The position numbers and the translations under genes were made by a program. From Paguma larvata (taxonomy: Eukaryota; Chordata; Mammalia; Carnivora; Viverridae), in assembly GCA_030068075.1 (NCBI GenBank), contig CM057825.1:77205123-77269122 (forward strand): a stretch of DNA of 64,000 bases, read 5' to 3'. The notes beneath the pieces are model-generated. The model saw nothing but the letters and a program-made list of their open reading frames with translations, was not told the DNA's origin and searched no databases. Below are positions 15,001 through 28,700 of this stretch, piece after piece; within the stretch, counting starts at the first letter, position 1, and each line of letters starts with the position of its first letter.

Positions 15001-18000
15001 TCCAGCTGTATCTAGTGATTCAGGGACTGAATAGATATATAGAGGACACCCAGAGAAACTAAAGAAATATTTTTTTCACCCTTGTAGCTGAAATACAAAG
15101 AGAAACATGTCAAGGAAAGAGGCACCTGCCATGCTGTGCCTGACACTCCTCAGATCCTCCTGGCAAAGACTGTCAGCAATCTGGTGTCTGAGGTAATCCT
15201 CTAGCAGCCATATGCTCTGCTTCCGTGGTGGGCTCACGCCCCAGGCGGACACTCTAACAAGCTCTCTGTGGATTCCCTCAGAACAAGTACAAGGACTACG
15301 TCAAGAAGCACTTGGCCCAGGGCTCATATACAACACTGCCAGAGACCAGGGACACTATTCATGTCAAGGAAGTGACCAAGAATGTCAGTGACGTAAGTGA
15401 CCAGCCCCACGACTCTTGGCGGCAGCAGTGCCGCTTTACTGTGGAATCCAGGGAAGTCCGGCACGAGCCGCCTTGTCTCTTCCTTTATGTCGTTTCACCC
15501 TTACCGTCGATGCCCATCTGTGAATTTTCAATTCTGCTTCAAAGGACTTGATAGTTATTAGGTTTCCAGTTATGGCAACTATAGGAAATGTGGGCTTTGC
15601 CACAGGGCATGTTACCTGCAGTATAGGATGTTAGTAACCTAGCATTAATGAAAGGTGGAAGCATTGCTAATTAAGAGTGACCTCTCCTGTATTAAAACTG
15701 CTAAATAGTTTTAGAGAAGTAAAATCACTACTTTGTATCTCCATAATCTCTGTCCACTTTGTCCTTATCAATAATGCTTTAATAATCATAGTGTTATATT
15801 TTTATGAGCCTTACATGGTACCATGTATTTTTCAAAGACAGAAATGGTAAATGAAAGAGCTTAACTGGCTTGTAGCCAGTTCCCCAAAGATTGCTATATG
15901 TTTCAAGTGTTGGGGTCCAGGACAGAAATGACCAGAAAGAGCTAGAGTATGGATCAGAGATCCAGGTTCCACGCTGATGCCAAAATGGCGAGCCATGGAT
16001 TTTCCTGGAGATCTTCTCACAAGTAAGTCAGTTCTGTTCCCAGACTCCTCGGCTCACATAAGTAATTCTGGCTCTATTTAGACAAATTACAAAAAGAAGT
16101 TTGTCAAGGAGAAGGGGAAATCCAACTACTCCATCATGCTGGAGCCACCAGAGGTGAAACATGCTATGGAAGTGGCCAAGAAGCAGAGTAATGTAAGTTC
16201 CCCCCCTCCACACTCTCAGGGGTTCTGTGGAGCCAGTGGATCCCAAATGGGAGCATGCTGGGTCATTTCCGGTGAGTGGTATCCCTACCTTCTCTGTCTG
16301 GTAGTTTAAAAAATACGGTAGCCTAAAAAATTGGTTTGGTTTCGATAAAAATTTCCTCGTACTCAATGAGACTTTTTCAAAGGTAGTGTATCTCCCAAGC
16401 GAGTAAACACTCTTTTCTCTCCAAAGGTTGCTTACAAAAAAGATGCCAAAGAAAACCTGCATTACACCACAGTGGCCGATCGGCCGGACATCAAGAAGGC
16501 CACACAGGCAGCCAAACAGGCCAGCGAGGTAAGGGTGCGGTTAAAATGTACCTACTCCCCAGAGGTCACTGCCACCAAGTAGTACAAGGTGCCTACCCCC
16601 TAGAATGTAATGCCCATTTGGGTTTTCTTTGGTTTCAGGTGGAGTACAGAGCCAAGCATCGCAAGGAAGGCAGCCATGGGCTAAGCATGCTTGGTCGCCC
16701 AGACATTGAAATGGCCAAGAAGGCAGCCAAGCTGAGCAGCCAGGTAATCCAGATGGGCGAGTGGCAGCTCTCGTATGAAAAACCTGTGGGAAGAAGTTAT
16801 TCCCAGAACTTCTTTGTGCAATAGTAGCAACAAAAGAGATCCTCAGTCCTTGATAGCAGTGCTGAGCTTGGAAATGTTATATCATGAAGGTGTACCAAGG
16901 ACCTTCTCTCTCATTTCTGTCGAACATCTCCAGGCCTTTCTTATCCTCTGCTTTTCCATTTATGGGTGTGTCTGATGTTTGTGTGCTTAACAATCTTTGC
17001 GGAAGAAAACATCCGTTGTGAGAGCCTACTGGCACCTCTTCCCAGGTATTAAGATTACATACCAAGGGTGGGATTCATACTTGAGTCAACTGTGGGAACT
17101 GAACAGGTGAGAGTCATGAAATTCTATCTTCTAGAACCAAACCAGATGCAGTCACCTTTATTCTTTCATTCAACATCCATATATGCGTGACTGGGCTAAG
17201 AGCTGGGGGATGAACAGATAAACAGAGCTGTTAGCTGTGCTCTTCTTTACTCTTACGAGGGCCTTCGTCTGGATTATAAGTTATATGATCACTTTATGTA
17301 TAACATGTCTTCGTATTTATATTTCCTCATTTCTTTGTTTTCAAATTAATTGATGTTCAGAAATAATCGGGAGTTTTGCATTTCCTGTTAGATTAAATAC
17401 CGAGAAAATTTCGACAAAGAGAAGGGCAAAACACCAAAATACAATCCAAAAGACAGCCAGCTCTACAAAGTCATGAAAGACGCTAACAATCTCGCAAGTG
17501 AGGTATGTGGGTTTTTTAAATTGTGGTAAAATATAGAACATGAAATTTGCCGTTTTAAATATTTTTAAATATACGAATGAGGGGCGCCTGTCTGGCTCAG
17601 TCAGAAGAGCATACGACTCTTGGATTTCAGGGCTGTGAGTTCGAGCCCCACATTGGGTGGAGAGATTACTTAAATAAATAAATTAATTAATTAATTAATT
17701 AATTAAATAGGATGTACAACCGTGTGGCATTGACTGCATTCACAGTGTTGTCCACCTACCACCATTATTTCCATCGCCCCACACAGAAATTCTACAACCA
17801 TTAAACAATCATTCTCCATTCTTCTCTCCCCCCCAGGCCCTGGTAATCTCTTTAATCTCTTTTCTGTCTCTACGAATTTGCCTATTTGATGAGTTTATAT
17901 AAGTGGAATCATACAATATTTGTCTTTTTTCATCTGGCTTATTTCAGTTAGCATAATGTTTTCAAGATTCCTCCATGTCACAGCATTTCTCGGAATTGCA

Positions 18001-21000
18001 TTTCTCCTTATGACCAAATAATAATCTCATTGTATGTATATACCACATTTTACTTCTCCATCTATTGATGGACGCTTGAGTTGTTTTCACTGTTTAGCTA
18101 CCGTGAACGAGGTGCGTGATTTTCATCACCGTCTCCAGCATTTGTTTCAAGATATGGGATACCGTAGCATGGCTTGCATTAGTACGGTTTTCCATTTCCT
18201 ATTTATGTGATTTCTTTCTTCCCCCTTGACACGCAGGTTAAATATAAGGCTGACCTGAAGAAACTTCACAAACCTGTGACTGATATGAAGGAATCTCTGA
18301 TCATGAATCACGTGCTGAGTACAAGCCAGCTTGCCAGTTCTGTAAGCTCCATCATTTGCTATAGCAACAGCGTGTTTCACCCATTTGTGGCTGAATTCCT
18401 TTGCTGAGCTCACACACGTCTCCTTCTCTGCCCCTGAGACGCTAGATTTATTAGAAAACTCTTCTGTTGTTTGAATGCATGCTTCCAAATTAAACATTAG
18501 TCTGTCAATTCTCCACTGACCGTAGCATCTCTCAGAATATAAAAATGCTTTTATTCTTTGAGTATTTAAACTTTATATTTCACAATTAACTAGGCCTTTC
18601 CCTCCTTCTAAGGACATGGAATTATGGTTTGGAATACTTTCTTTCACTTTTAACTTTTAAAACCTGCTTTGAATAAACCATATGACCAAAGTGTTTACCA
18701 TCCTATATTAACTGGAGGTACTGAAAGTGGATCTTCCTCCTTTAAAAGGTTTTTGTAACCACTCACTTAATGTTTGCTGGTTTTAATTTGGTCTTGACGA
18801 TGCTGCTGGGTAAATGTCTAATCTAAAGAGGAAAAACAGAAGCGCTGAGCAGCTTTTCTCTCAACGTGCCTTTCTGCCACCTTCCCCTCAGTACCAGTAC
18901 AAGAAGAATTATGAGAAGAGTAAAGGCCACTACCACACGATACCGGATAATCTGGAGCAGCTTCATCTAAAGGAGGCCACAGAATTACAGAGTATAGTAA
19001 GTCAATCGAGATCACCTTCTTTCCTGATGCTCATTCAGCCACGGTGTCAAAATGTTCATGGATTCCCCCTCAGAATGGTAGTTATAGGTTTAATAACCAT
19101 TGCTGGAGAAAAATGCCCAAAGATATAAGGGGGCTTGGAATTTAGCGGCATTTTGAAACAAAATTTTATGTTCTAAATAACAGCATCGACATGTATTGGA
19201 GACCTACTGCCTGCGTATGCAAGGTGTGTGATTCAGATTACTGACAGGGGCTGGAAGCCTACAGATTATGTGACAAGGGGGACAGAGCCCTCGCACCAAC
19301 CCCACTGTGCCCTCATGAGTCTGCACCCTCAGCCTTATAATGACGATAGAGAGCCTTAGGAGGATTTTGAGCAGAGAAGTGACATGATCGGATATACCAT
19401 TGAAGTATCTGTGGGTATTTACGAAATTGCAAAATTTGTAAAATAAAGATTCTTAAAAGAAAGGACTCAGAGAAGGAGTTTGCTGTCACATGACTTCCTA
19501 TATCACAAATTATTTAGGTTAGCATTATTTAGGTTTCTCGTGTTGGGCATTCACACAGAGGGCTAAATTATTGGAAGTGTCTTCATGTCATCTGTGAAGC
19601 AGCCCACACCCCCAGCTTTCTATTTTCAGCAAGGTTGCTGAGATTGAGCATGGCCGTTAAGATGCTGTGTGAACCAGGACCTCTGCCTCTCTATCTTTCA
19701 AGTTCTGAATATCTATGGGCTGCCCTGTTATGAGGATGAGGACATTGTATTTGTAAAATAGCTCGGGGGGTATTTTGTGAAGTCAGATTTATTAGTAAGT
19801 CAGTGAACATGTAAACTAGTTTTCATTTTTATATGAATTTATATTGGCCGCATTGAATATGTGACCGGTTATGACCTAGATCTGGTTATTGACATATAAA
19901 TAAAGTTGTATGTGTTAGCTATCAAATCAAGCCCCCAGGTCTCTGATAAAAGTCCTTATGCAAGAAAAACCAGAGATACTTCTCAGAAATATGGACAGAT
20001 GCTGTGGTTAAAATGTTCACATCTATACATATCAGTTCTTGTCCAGCCTTCATGTTATGGGTGGCTTTCCCCATGCGTTTCCTTCCTCAACATTTCTCTC
20101 TGCTAATTCTTCTGCAGTGATTCTTTTGTTTCCTTGGACTGCACAGAAGTCCTATTATACTTTACAGAAGGTAATGGTGTTTTCCCCCAAGCAATAACAC
20201 AAAGGTACTAGATCGGAAACACAACAGGAACCTGTTTGGAGTGGCAATGAGGTGCCACTCAGGTGGACTAATGTATCAGTTAAAAACTATCCCTCAACTG
20301 GCCTCTGTCTGTGAATTGATCAGAGGAGATATATTTAATAAGGCTTTTCATCACTAGGTGAAATACAAAGAAAAGTATGAAAAGGAACGAGGAAAGCCCA
20401 TGTTGGACTTTGAAACACCAACGTACATCACCGCCAAAGAGTCTCAGCAAATGCAAAGTGGGGTAAGTCCTACAGAAACACACCACACAACAAACATACA
20501 TCAATCTGTTAAAAGCAAACTCTGCCCTCACATGTGTCCAGCCTTCTGTTATCCAAAAGTTGTAGTTGATGGAAATGTTATTAACATGTGGTCATAAAAT
20601 TTTTCCAACTTAGAAATCTTATGATTCAGTTATAACAAATATTCTGAATAGTAAACATTTGCCATATGCTTTATTTCAACTCTCATTTCCATAGCATTAG
20701 AGCATAGCAAACTGTTCATAACTCTGAAACAAATTATATTGAAGGTAATACGAATTTTTCTTTGACAAATGAGAGGTTCCGTTTGCACAGACCCACCATT
20801 GGCTTTGGATTTCTTGTCTTAATTGGAAGCCCCAACCAAACAAAAGATTAGTGATTGAGATGTTTATCAAAACAGCAAACGCCAAGAGGCTGTATTTCCT
20901 ATTTTAGAAACGTAACCAGAAACATCTGTAAAAATTTGGGTTTTTTTTTCCTTTTTAACCAACAGCGGACAAGAATGGAATCTTATTTTGAATGTTAGGA

Positions 21001-24000
21001 AGTCCATTTTCATTGGGAAACAGACTTATTTTGGATTGCTTTTTATCTCTCCCCCATGGGGCATATCTCCAACTATGAAGATAAATGGTTGTTCATAAAG
21101 TAGCACCTCGCAGAGCTTTCTGGTATATAGAATGCCAAATAATCAAAAGTTTATCATAGTTTCATATAATTAGTGAATCTGGTAAAGAGTCTGTGGGAGT
21201 TCCTTGTATTAGTACCTTTTCTGTAAATTTAAAATTCTATCAAAATTAAAAATTATAAAAATGTTGTTCCAACATTTATTCCAAGTCTCATGGTGAGAAT
21301 GCCTAGTCCAGAGATTGGAGAGGAGACGGGGGAGGTTGCGACTCTTTCTCTGAACAGCTGACAAACCTTAGGATTTCTCTGGGCCTTATTGTCCACTTTA
21401 TCTACTCAGAGATTACAAATAATAGGCCGTGACTATGAAAAAGGCCAAATTTGCATTCGGTGCCCTCCGGCTCTTCTTCCTCTGCATTGTTATTTTCCCC
21501 TCACTTACTTCTAGCTCAGAAGTAAAATCTTTTGTTGCCTCAGGAGATATGACAATGGATTCAGAGTCTTGATGGCACATGTGACCTTCTGTTCTCCTGC
21601 CCTATTGTGAAGCAGGGGGCGGGGCAGCCTGAATCACAGCGTTTGACAAATGACAATAAGACTTCTCAACTGCTGAGTTCCAGAATAATCAGACACGTTT
21701 CAGATGTGTGACCTTTAGCAAAACTATGATCCAGTTAAAAGGCCATACATAGAAGGACAATGTTATAATTTTTTTTTCTTCCTAGGTTTGAGAAATAAGT
21801 TGCGATATAGATTCTTTTTTAATTTGTGTTTCCTTCCTACTCACATTAGAAAGAATATAGGAAAGATTATGAAGAGTCCATTAAAGGCAGAAACCTGACA
21901 GGCCTGGAGGTCACGCCAGCTTTATTACATGTCAAATATGCAACCAAAATAGCCAGCGAGGTAGTCCCCACTTGGTCTTTTCTTTCCCTCTTGATCCCAA
22001 TAATTGCACTAATGACACTCATCAGTGTGATCCTTCTACCACGTTCATCTCTACCTAACTTTTGCGGTTTTCTAGTTGGGTTCACCTGTGTTTGGTGTTA
22101 CCACCTAATCTATTACCCATGTTAATTCTTATTTTTTAACTGAACACCTAATAAAATATGCTTCTTTAGCATCCTGTTAATGTCTAGTTTATTATCTGAT
22201 ATTTAGTATTAACCGATGAAGCTTATACCCTGCCTTTATGCATATCTTTAATCACTAAACTGTAACTATCTAAAATTGGAAGGGTACTTTGTCTTTTTTC
22301 TTTTTTTTCCTTTGGCTCTTTATTTAAGAGGAACAATCCAGGTTGCCTTGTCAGTGATGTTGCTTTTATTTTGTGATATAGAAAGAATACAGGAGAGATC
22401 TAGAAGAAAGCATCCGTGGGAAGGGTCTCAGTGAAATGGAAGACACACCCGACATGCTAAGGGCAAAGAACGCCACTCAAATCCTCAATGAGGTAGGCCC
22501 GCAGCCACCTGCAGGCATCTATTTAACAGATCATCTTCTTCCTCCAAGCCAACTTACACTGAGAAGGGAAGAGAGAAAAAGAGAGTTTTGAATTTCAAAT
22601 TCTGTATCCTACATGGTTATTAACCATTAAATAAAAGATATGTCAATTTCTGATGAGTTGATAATATAACAGTTTGTATTTAGTGGCTATCATCTGTTTA
22701 TCGATTTGATAGATGAATGGATGGACAGATAGATCTAGTTGACTTAACCATGACCCATTTGGTGTGCTCATTTAAATTAAAATACCACATCGGAGTGTTG
22801 TGTGCCTAAGTTCAAAACTAGTTATACAGCAGACCAAATTTAAAATTTCCTTTATGCTTTGGTTTTCTTTTTTTAACTTATTTTTTAGAGAGAGAGAGAG
22901 CGAGCGTGCAAGCAAGGGAGGGGCATAGGGAGAGGGAGGGAGAGGGTCTCAAGCAGGCTTCACACTCAGCACAGAGCCCAACATGGAGTTCGATCTCATG
23001 ACTGTGAGATTATGACCTGAGCTGAAATCAAGAGTCAGATGCTTAACTGACTGAACCACGCAGGTGCCCCTATACTCCGATTTTCTAAGTAGAGAATGCT
23101 GAAAGTGTTTAAAAGGAAGGCTTTCATGTTGACGTGAGTAGAATAGTTTCCTAAAATGGGCTTCTGTGGTCACAACTGCATCTGACCACATGGAATGGTG
23201 AAGGTGAACACGAGTCACAGAAGTAGTATATTATGTGGATTTATATTCACTCTATACGTTTACTACCTAGTCATGGAAGTTAAGTAACTTTTTTTTACTA
23301 CTACTACAGAAAGAGTATAAGAAAGACTTGGAGCTGGAAGTCAAAGGAAGAGGCCTGAATGCCATGGCCAATGAAACTCCTGACTTCATGAGGGCCAGGA
23401 ATGCTACTGATATTGCCAGTCAGGTCAGTGTTACTATTTCATGTCAATCTTAAAAAAAAAAAAGAAAAAAAAAGTCGTGATTACGATACAGTATTGTCCT
23501 TCTATTATTATCTTACTTGGTCAATAACAGTCATATGTATATAGTGGCATTTTTAAACCTCTGCCTGGTGGAATCCATTCTAATATAAGAATCAGAAACC
23601 CTTGGCCAGGCCTGCAAATGGTTTGTATGTCTTTCTGAGTCTATAACTACAAAAGACATTGAGAGCAAAGGGTAGAACTTGGAGCTAGGGTAGATTCTTA
23701 CATCCTGGTCATATTTCTTCATCAATACACTCCCATTCAGCACCAAGAATTCCTTGCTTAGACTATTTTGGGAGTTCTTTCTTTTCCTCCTTTCAAGACC
23801 TAAATTTAAAACGTAGTTTCTAAACATGCACGTTGTCTTTCGCTTATTTCTCTTGTCCCCAGCTCTTCCATTGTAAACAACCCATGCCTTACTCTGTGTC
23901 GATCACCTTGCTCCTTTCCCGTTATTTCTCCCCTCCCCAGCCCCTGCGCTGAATTACATAGTAAATCTTTCAACAGCTAGGACTCGACCTTTCTGACTCT

Positions 24001-25684
24001 CTCTCTTTCATACAAAGCTATAAACCCAATAGGAAAAAATATTGAATCTCAAATGAATGAATCCTTTTGGGAAAGAAATATTGACTACCTCTTAATCAAA
24101 CAAAACCAACAAATATGCATATTGTAAACATTTACCCAAGTTTTGGGTGTTCTTCTGCAGATTAAGTATAAGCAGTCAGCAGAAATGGAAAAAGCCAATT
24201 TCACTTCTGTGGTTGATACTCCGGAGATCATTCATGCCCAGCAAGTCAAGAACCTTTCAAGCCAGGTAAGGGCATTCAGTGGAATATCACTCATGGACCC
24301 CAATTATGAAGAACAGAAAAGGCTTTCCATGAATACCTAAGTAGACTCTTTGAAATCACAGTTTTGCCCAGTAAAAGAGAAGGGATTCATCTATGATGTA
24401 CGTTTGAGACAGAGTTGAGATTTCTGCATCTAAATTAAAATAGATTGTGTGAGGAAACTTTAAGGTACTGATGAACTCTTACATGGTACCACCCATGTTA
24501 ATGAATCAACATTTTAACATATAAAACCTCCTATAATGTGGATGTAAAATTCATGTGCAAATCTGGGAGAAACAAAGCAGACAGCCCATGTCTGGATTAT
24601 CAGTTTCCTTAACCAGATTGAAATATGTCATCAACACCAACCATGCAATCCAACCCTGACTCTTCCCATGAGGGATAACTTTCTATCTTCCCACAAACAG
24701 GAATGAAGGGAAGTAGAATGTCTTTTATACGCCAGGATATACCCTCATTTGTTTTCATTTTCAGTGATATCAGGGATCTGCAATTTGTTTAAGAAGCTCC
24801 AAAGTAGAATTTTTCCTTGTCTTCCGAGCAGTGAGTTATAAAGCTGCGGTGACCTAACTGGGGTATACTTTATAAACACCTGGGCATGTAATTTTCCTGG
24901 TCCCACCATGGAATTTTAAAGCTGCTAAGCCTGCTGTAGGCCCTGGAAATCTGTTTTTGTTTCTTTTCAGTCTTCACAGGTGATCTCTCAATGGCCAATT
25001 GCATCAGGGGAATGATGGATTTAAATCCTACATTAGCCACATGTAATTTTATATCGTAAAATTAGATGTAAAAAATTGTTATCACTAGAGAATGGTTTAT
25101 TTAAGAAAGAGATATGTTCAAATGGGAGATATAAACCTTTTGTCTTGGGGGCGGGTAGGGAATCATTTTATTAACAAAATTGTATGGGCCCCAAACTACC
25201 ATGTTGTGTTCATTGGGAGAGGCCAGCATTCTTGGGGCTCTGAGAGGCTTGCCAGCTGTATAACCTTGAGCCTTTTGACACTGCTCATCTCTAAAGAAAA
25301 CCCCAGAGTGCAGGCCTGTTCCAGGGAAGAATTAAGTGACTTACTCTGTTCTCCTGGGACTTTCTTCTGGTAGTTCCTCAAGGCCTAAGATATGGCCAGA
25401 CAAGCTACTTCCCTCCCAATTTAAATTAGTATCTACCTTTGAGTGATGTAGTAGTGCTGGTGCTTTCTACAAAACTGCTTCTTGGTTTCCAGTGAAAAGT
25501 ATGTATTTTATAACTTCTAAATCTCATACTTGGGGGTTAATGCAAACAGTGTAAATGGACCCACAAATTCAGGAGAATTATATACTAAATACTTCTTTTA
25601 GTTTTAATTTTTGCTTTTAATGTTTATTTTTGAGAGAGACAGAGTGCAAGTGGGGAAGGGGCAGAGAGAGCGAGAGAGAGAGAG

Positions 25685-25716
<32 letters not shown>

Positions 25717-28700
25717 TCCAGAGCTCTGAGCTGTCAACATAGAGACTGACGCGGAGTTTGTACCCCCAAAACGTGAGATCACAACCGGAGCTGAAGTCTG
25801 GTGCTCAGCCGACTGAGCCACCCAGGTGCTCCATATACTAAGTACTTCTTAATGCCAGGGGTCTGGGACTCTTGGCTCTCAGAGCACCCCCAAGTTCCAA
25901 GTACAAACTGATCACCTCTCTTAATGACCAGCACTAGCTCAGCCAAGCAGTTAAGGCAGCTTTTGCTTAATGTCAAGAAAATAAGAGGAAAAGAAAAAAG
26001 GGGCGTCTGGGTGGCTCAGTCGGTTGAGTGTCCGACCTCTACTTAGGTCACGATCTCACAGTTCGTGGGTTCGAGCCCTTCAACGGGCTCTGTGCTGCCT
26101 GCTCAGAGCCTGGAACCTGCTTTGGATTCTGTATTTCCTTCTCTCTCTGCCCCTCCCCTGCTTGCTCGCACTCTATCTCTCAAAAATGAATAAATGTTAA
26201 AAAGAAAAGAGGCACTGGTCTTTCCCCTTTCCCAGGACAGAGAAAACTCTTTGCCTTACATTTGCATATCTAAGAGAATTCATTCAGGTGACTTTTTCCT
26301 GAACTGGGAATGTGGTGAACTATTCTTTCCTCCCAGAAATCTTTGTTTTAACTGGCAGGATTTAGTTTAAAATCTAAACTGAAATCTCTTATTGATTGAA
26401 ACAGCTATTGTCTTTGAGATTAAATCTTTCAACACATAAATGTAATTCGTCATGTGCGTGTAATACGAGTTAGATGAGAGAGCTATACAAAGAATAATTT
26501 TATCCCCTTGCAAAAGTAGCTAGCCTTTCTGCCACACCCAAACTTCCCTGAAAAGTGGGAGAAACTGGAGCTAAACAAAACTGGAGAGGAAAGTGAAAGG
26601 ACTTAGTGACAAGCAATAAAAGAACAATCTGGCTCTCAGGCAGAGTATGTGTTCTGCTGCAAAGATGAACCCAAGTGAGTCGGTTCTGTGTGGGGACTGA
26701 CTGTATAGGTGTCTGGCGGAAGAGCAGACCTGTGGGCACAGCGTCCAACCAAGGCTCGGCAGGAGCAGGAAAGCCCAAAAGAGGCGATGGCTGGCTCAGA
26801 GGCTTGGCCGGTCAGTTGGTCGTCATGGCGGCCCCAGGTCTGTTTAGTAGAGCCCCTGGTGCTGCAGCCTCAGAGCCACATTCTGGAAGTGCCTGCTGGT
26901 CCTGCCTACCTGGTGCATCCTGTGGCCAAGAACCCCAGCCAAACCTCAGCTCTGCGAAAATCTCCTTGTCACCAGCTAAGGCCAGCTTTACAGAGGCCTG
27001 TCGATGGCTCCTAACCCTCCTGCTTTTCTCTCCCTGCCTGTCGGAAGTCTAGCTCCTGGCCGGTTCCCCGCCCAGTTCACAGTAGGCACCCTGTTGCCAG
27101 GAGCCTGGTTGTGTGTCACCTTCCTCGGAGGACCAGTCAGCAAGGGCCTCCTTCTGCCATTTTGCCATGACAGTGGGTTTTACTAAATGCCCAGGCTCAG
27201 CTCTCCGAGAAAGAAAAAGCATGGCATTCACTGACCAAGAGATGGCCGTGCTTTAGAACAACCTAATATCCATGAACAGGTCAAAAAATAACAAAGGACT
27301 TTCCTTCTGCTGAGCAGGAAGGGCAGTTGTAGGTCCCAGTGACCCATATTCCTGTGGTGTTCTCCATCCTTATGTCTTGTAATTTATTCTCAGAAAAAGT
27401 ACAAGGAAGATGCAGAGAAGTGCATGTCCTATTATGAGACTGTGTTGGACACCCCAGAGATGCAGAGAGTCCGGGAGAACCAAAAGAACTTCAGCCTGGT
27501 AAGTTTGCGTGGAATCTAACACCCAGCCTACTGCTACCTGGGATAAGGCTGGCCTGGTGGATGCCTCTGGGCCTACACATTTGGGCCATCCCCCTGCAGT
27601 GGGGCTGTGTGGCGACCCTATACGACTCCCACCAGTGGCCCTGGAACTGTGCACCCCATTCTGTTCTGGGATTACCTTATATTTCAGTACCAAATCATAA
27701 CATGAAAGACCCACCTGCTACTTTGTTAGTAGCTTCTTGGCACTGCATGTGAACCGTCTCCATCTTCCGTTAGTGCGGACATCTGTCTTTTTCAAAATTA
27801 ATTCAGGAAGGGATGCATTTTTAAAAAACCTAATTTGATACTTAACAGATTTTAGCATCTTTAAAATTTTTTTTACAATATTATTAAAGAATTTCCCTTT
27901 GGTTATCGGAACACGATGATTGTGGCATACATATTTTTTTTAATTTGGATTTTAACTTCCTCTACACAATATAGACAATTTAAAATATATTTTAAAATGT
28001 TGAGATCGTAACAAGATGTTTACTCTCTCTTCATAGCTCCAATACCAGTGTGACCTTAAAAACAGTAAAGGAAAAATTACAGTTGTTCAAGACACGCCAG
28101 AAATACTGCGTGTTAAAGAAAATCAAAAGAATTTCAGCTCGGTATATTTACTATTTGTTTTCCATTTAATGCTAACCTAATAATTCCATTCTCCTCTGTA
28201 AAACTATGCTAGCCTCATGTTGATTCAGACCATTAACATCTAACCTCCCCAGTTAATACTAGCGGTTATTTGGTAAAATTTCCCATATTTTGCTCTAAAA
28301 ACATCATGCAGGGGACCATTTGAAATAACAACTTACATCTGCTAACAAAATAACTTTTCTTTCTTCTTAATTTTTTTAATCCCAGAGGAGTAACATGTGT
28401 TGTCTTGCTCCATGAAGATGGATTTCTTTGACATTGTGATTTCTTTTGTCATCCTTCCCCAGAATAACTGACTTCATGTTTCTTTAACGGATTTTGTGTT
28501 TCATATGGGAGGGTTTTCTTTAAATCAACATTTTTCTGGTTTTTCTCATCCTGTATTAATACAGTACGATAATCTTAAAAGAGATCTTGAGATCTGGAAA
28601 GTTCTCCGTGTTGTAAATACGGTTGGAGTTACTGATGCTGATGCAGAAGATGTCAGCTCGTCAGATACTCTGGTACCTGGCTAAGGACATTCTCTAGTGT

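Noticed and set aside
16028..16462. 144-codon minus-strand open frame
   Set aside because: It overlaps NEB exons 17 and 18 on the opposite strand and matches no family; a shadow of the coding exons.
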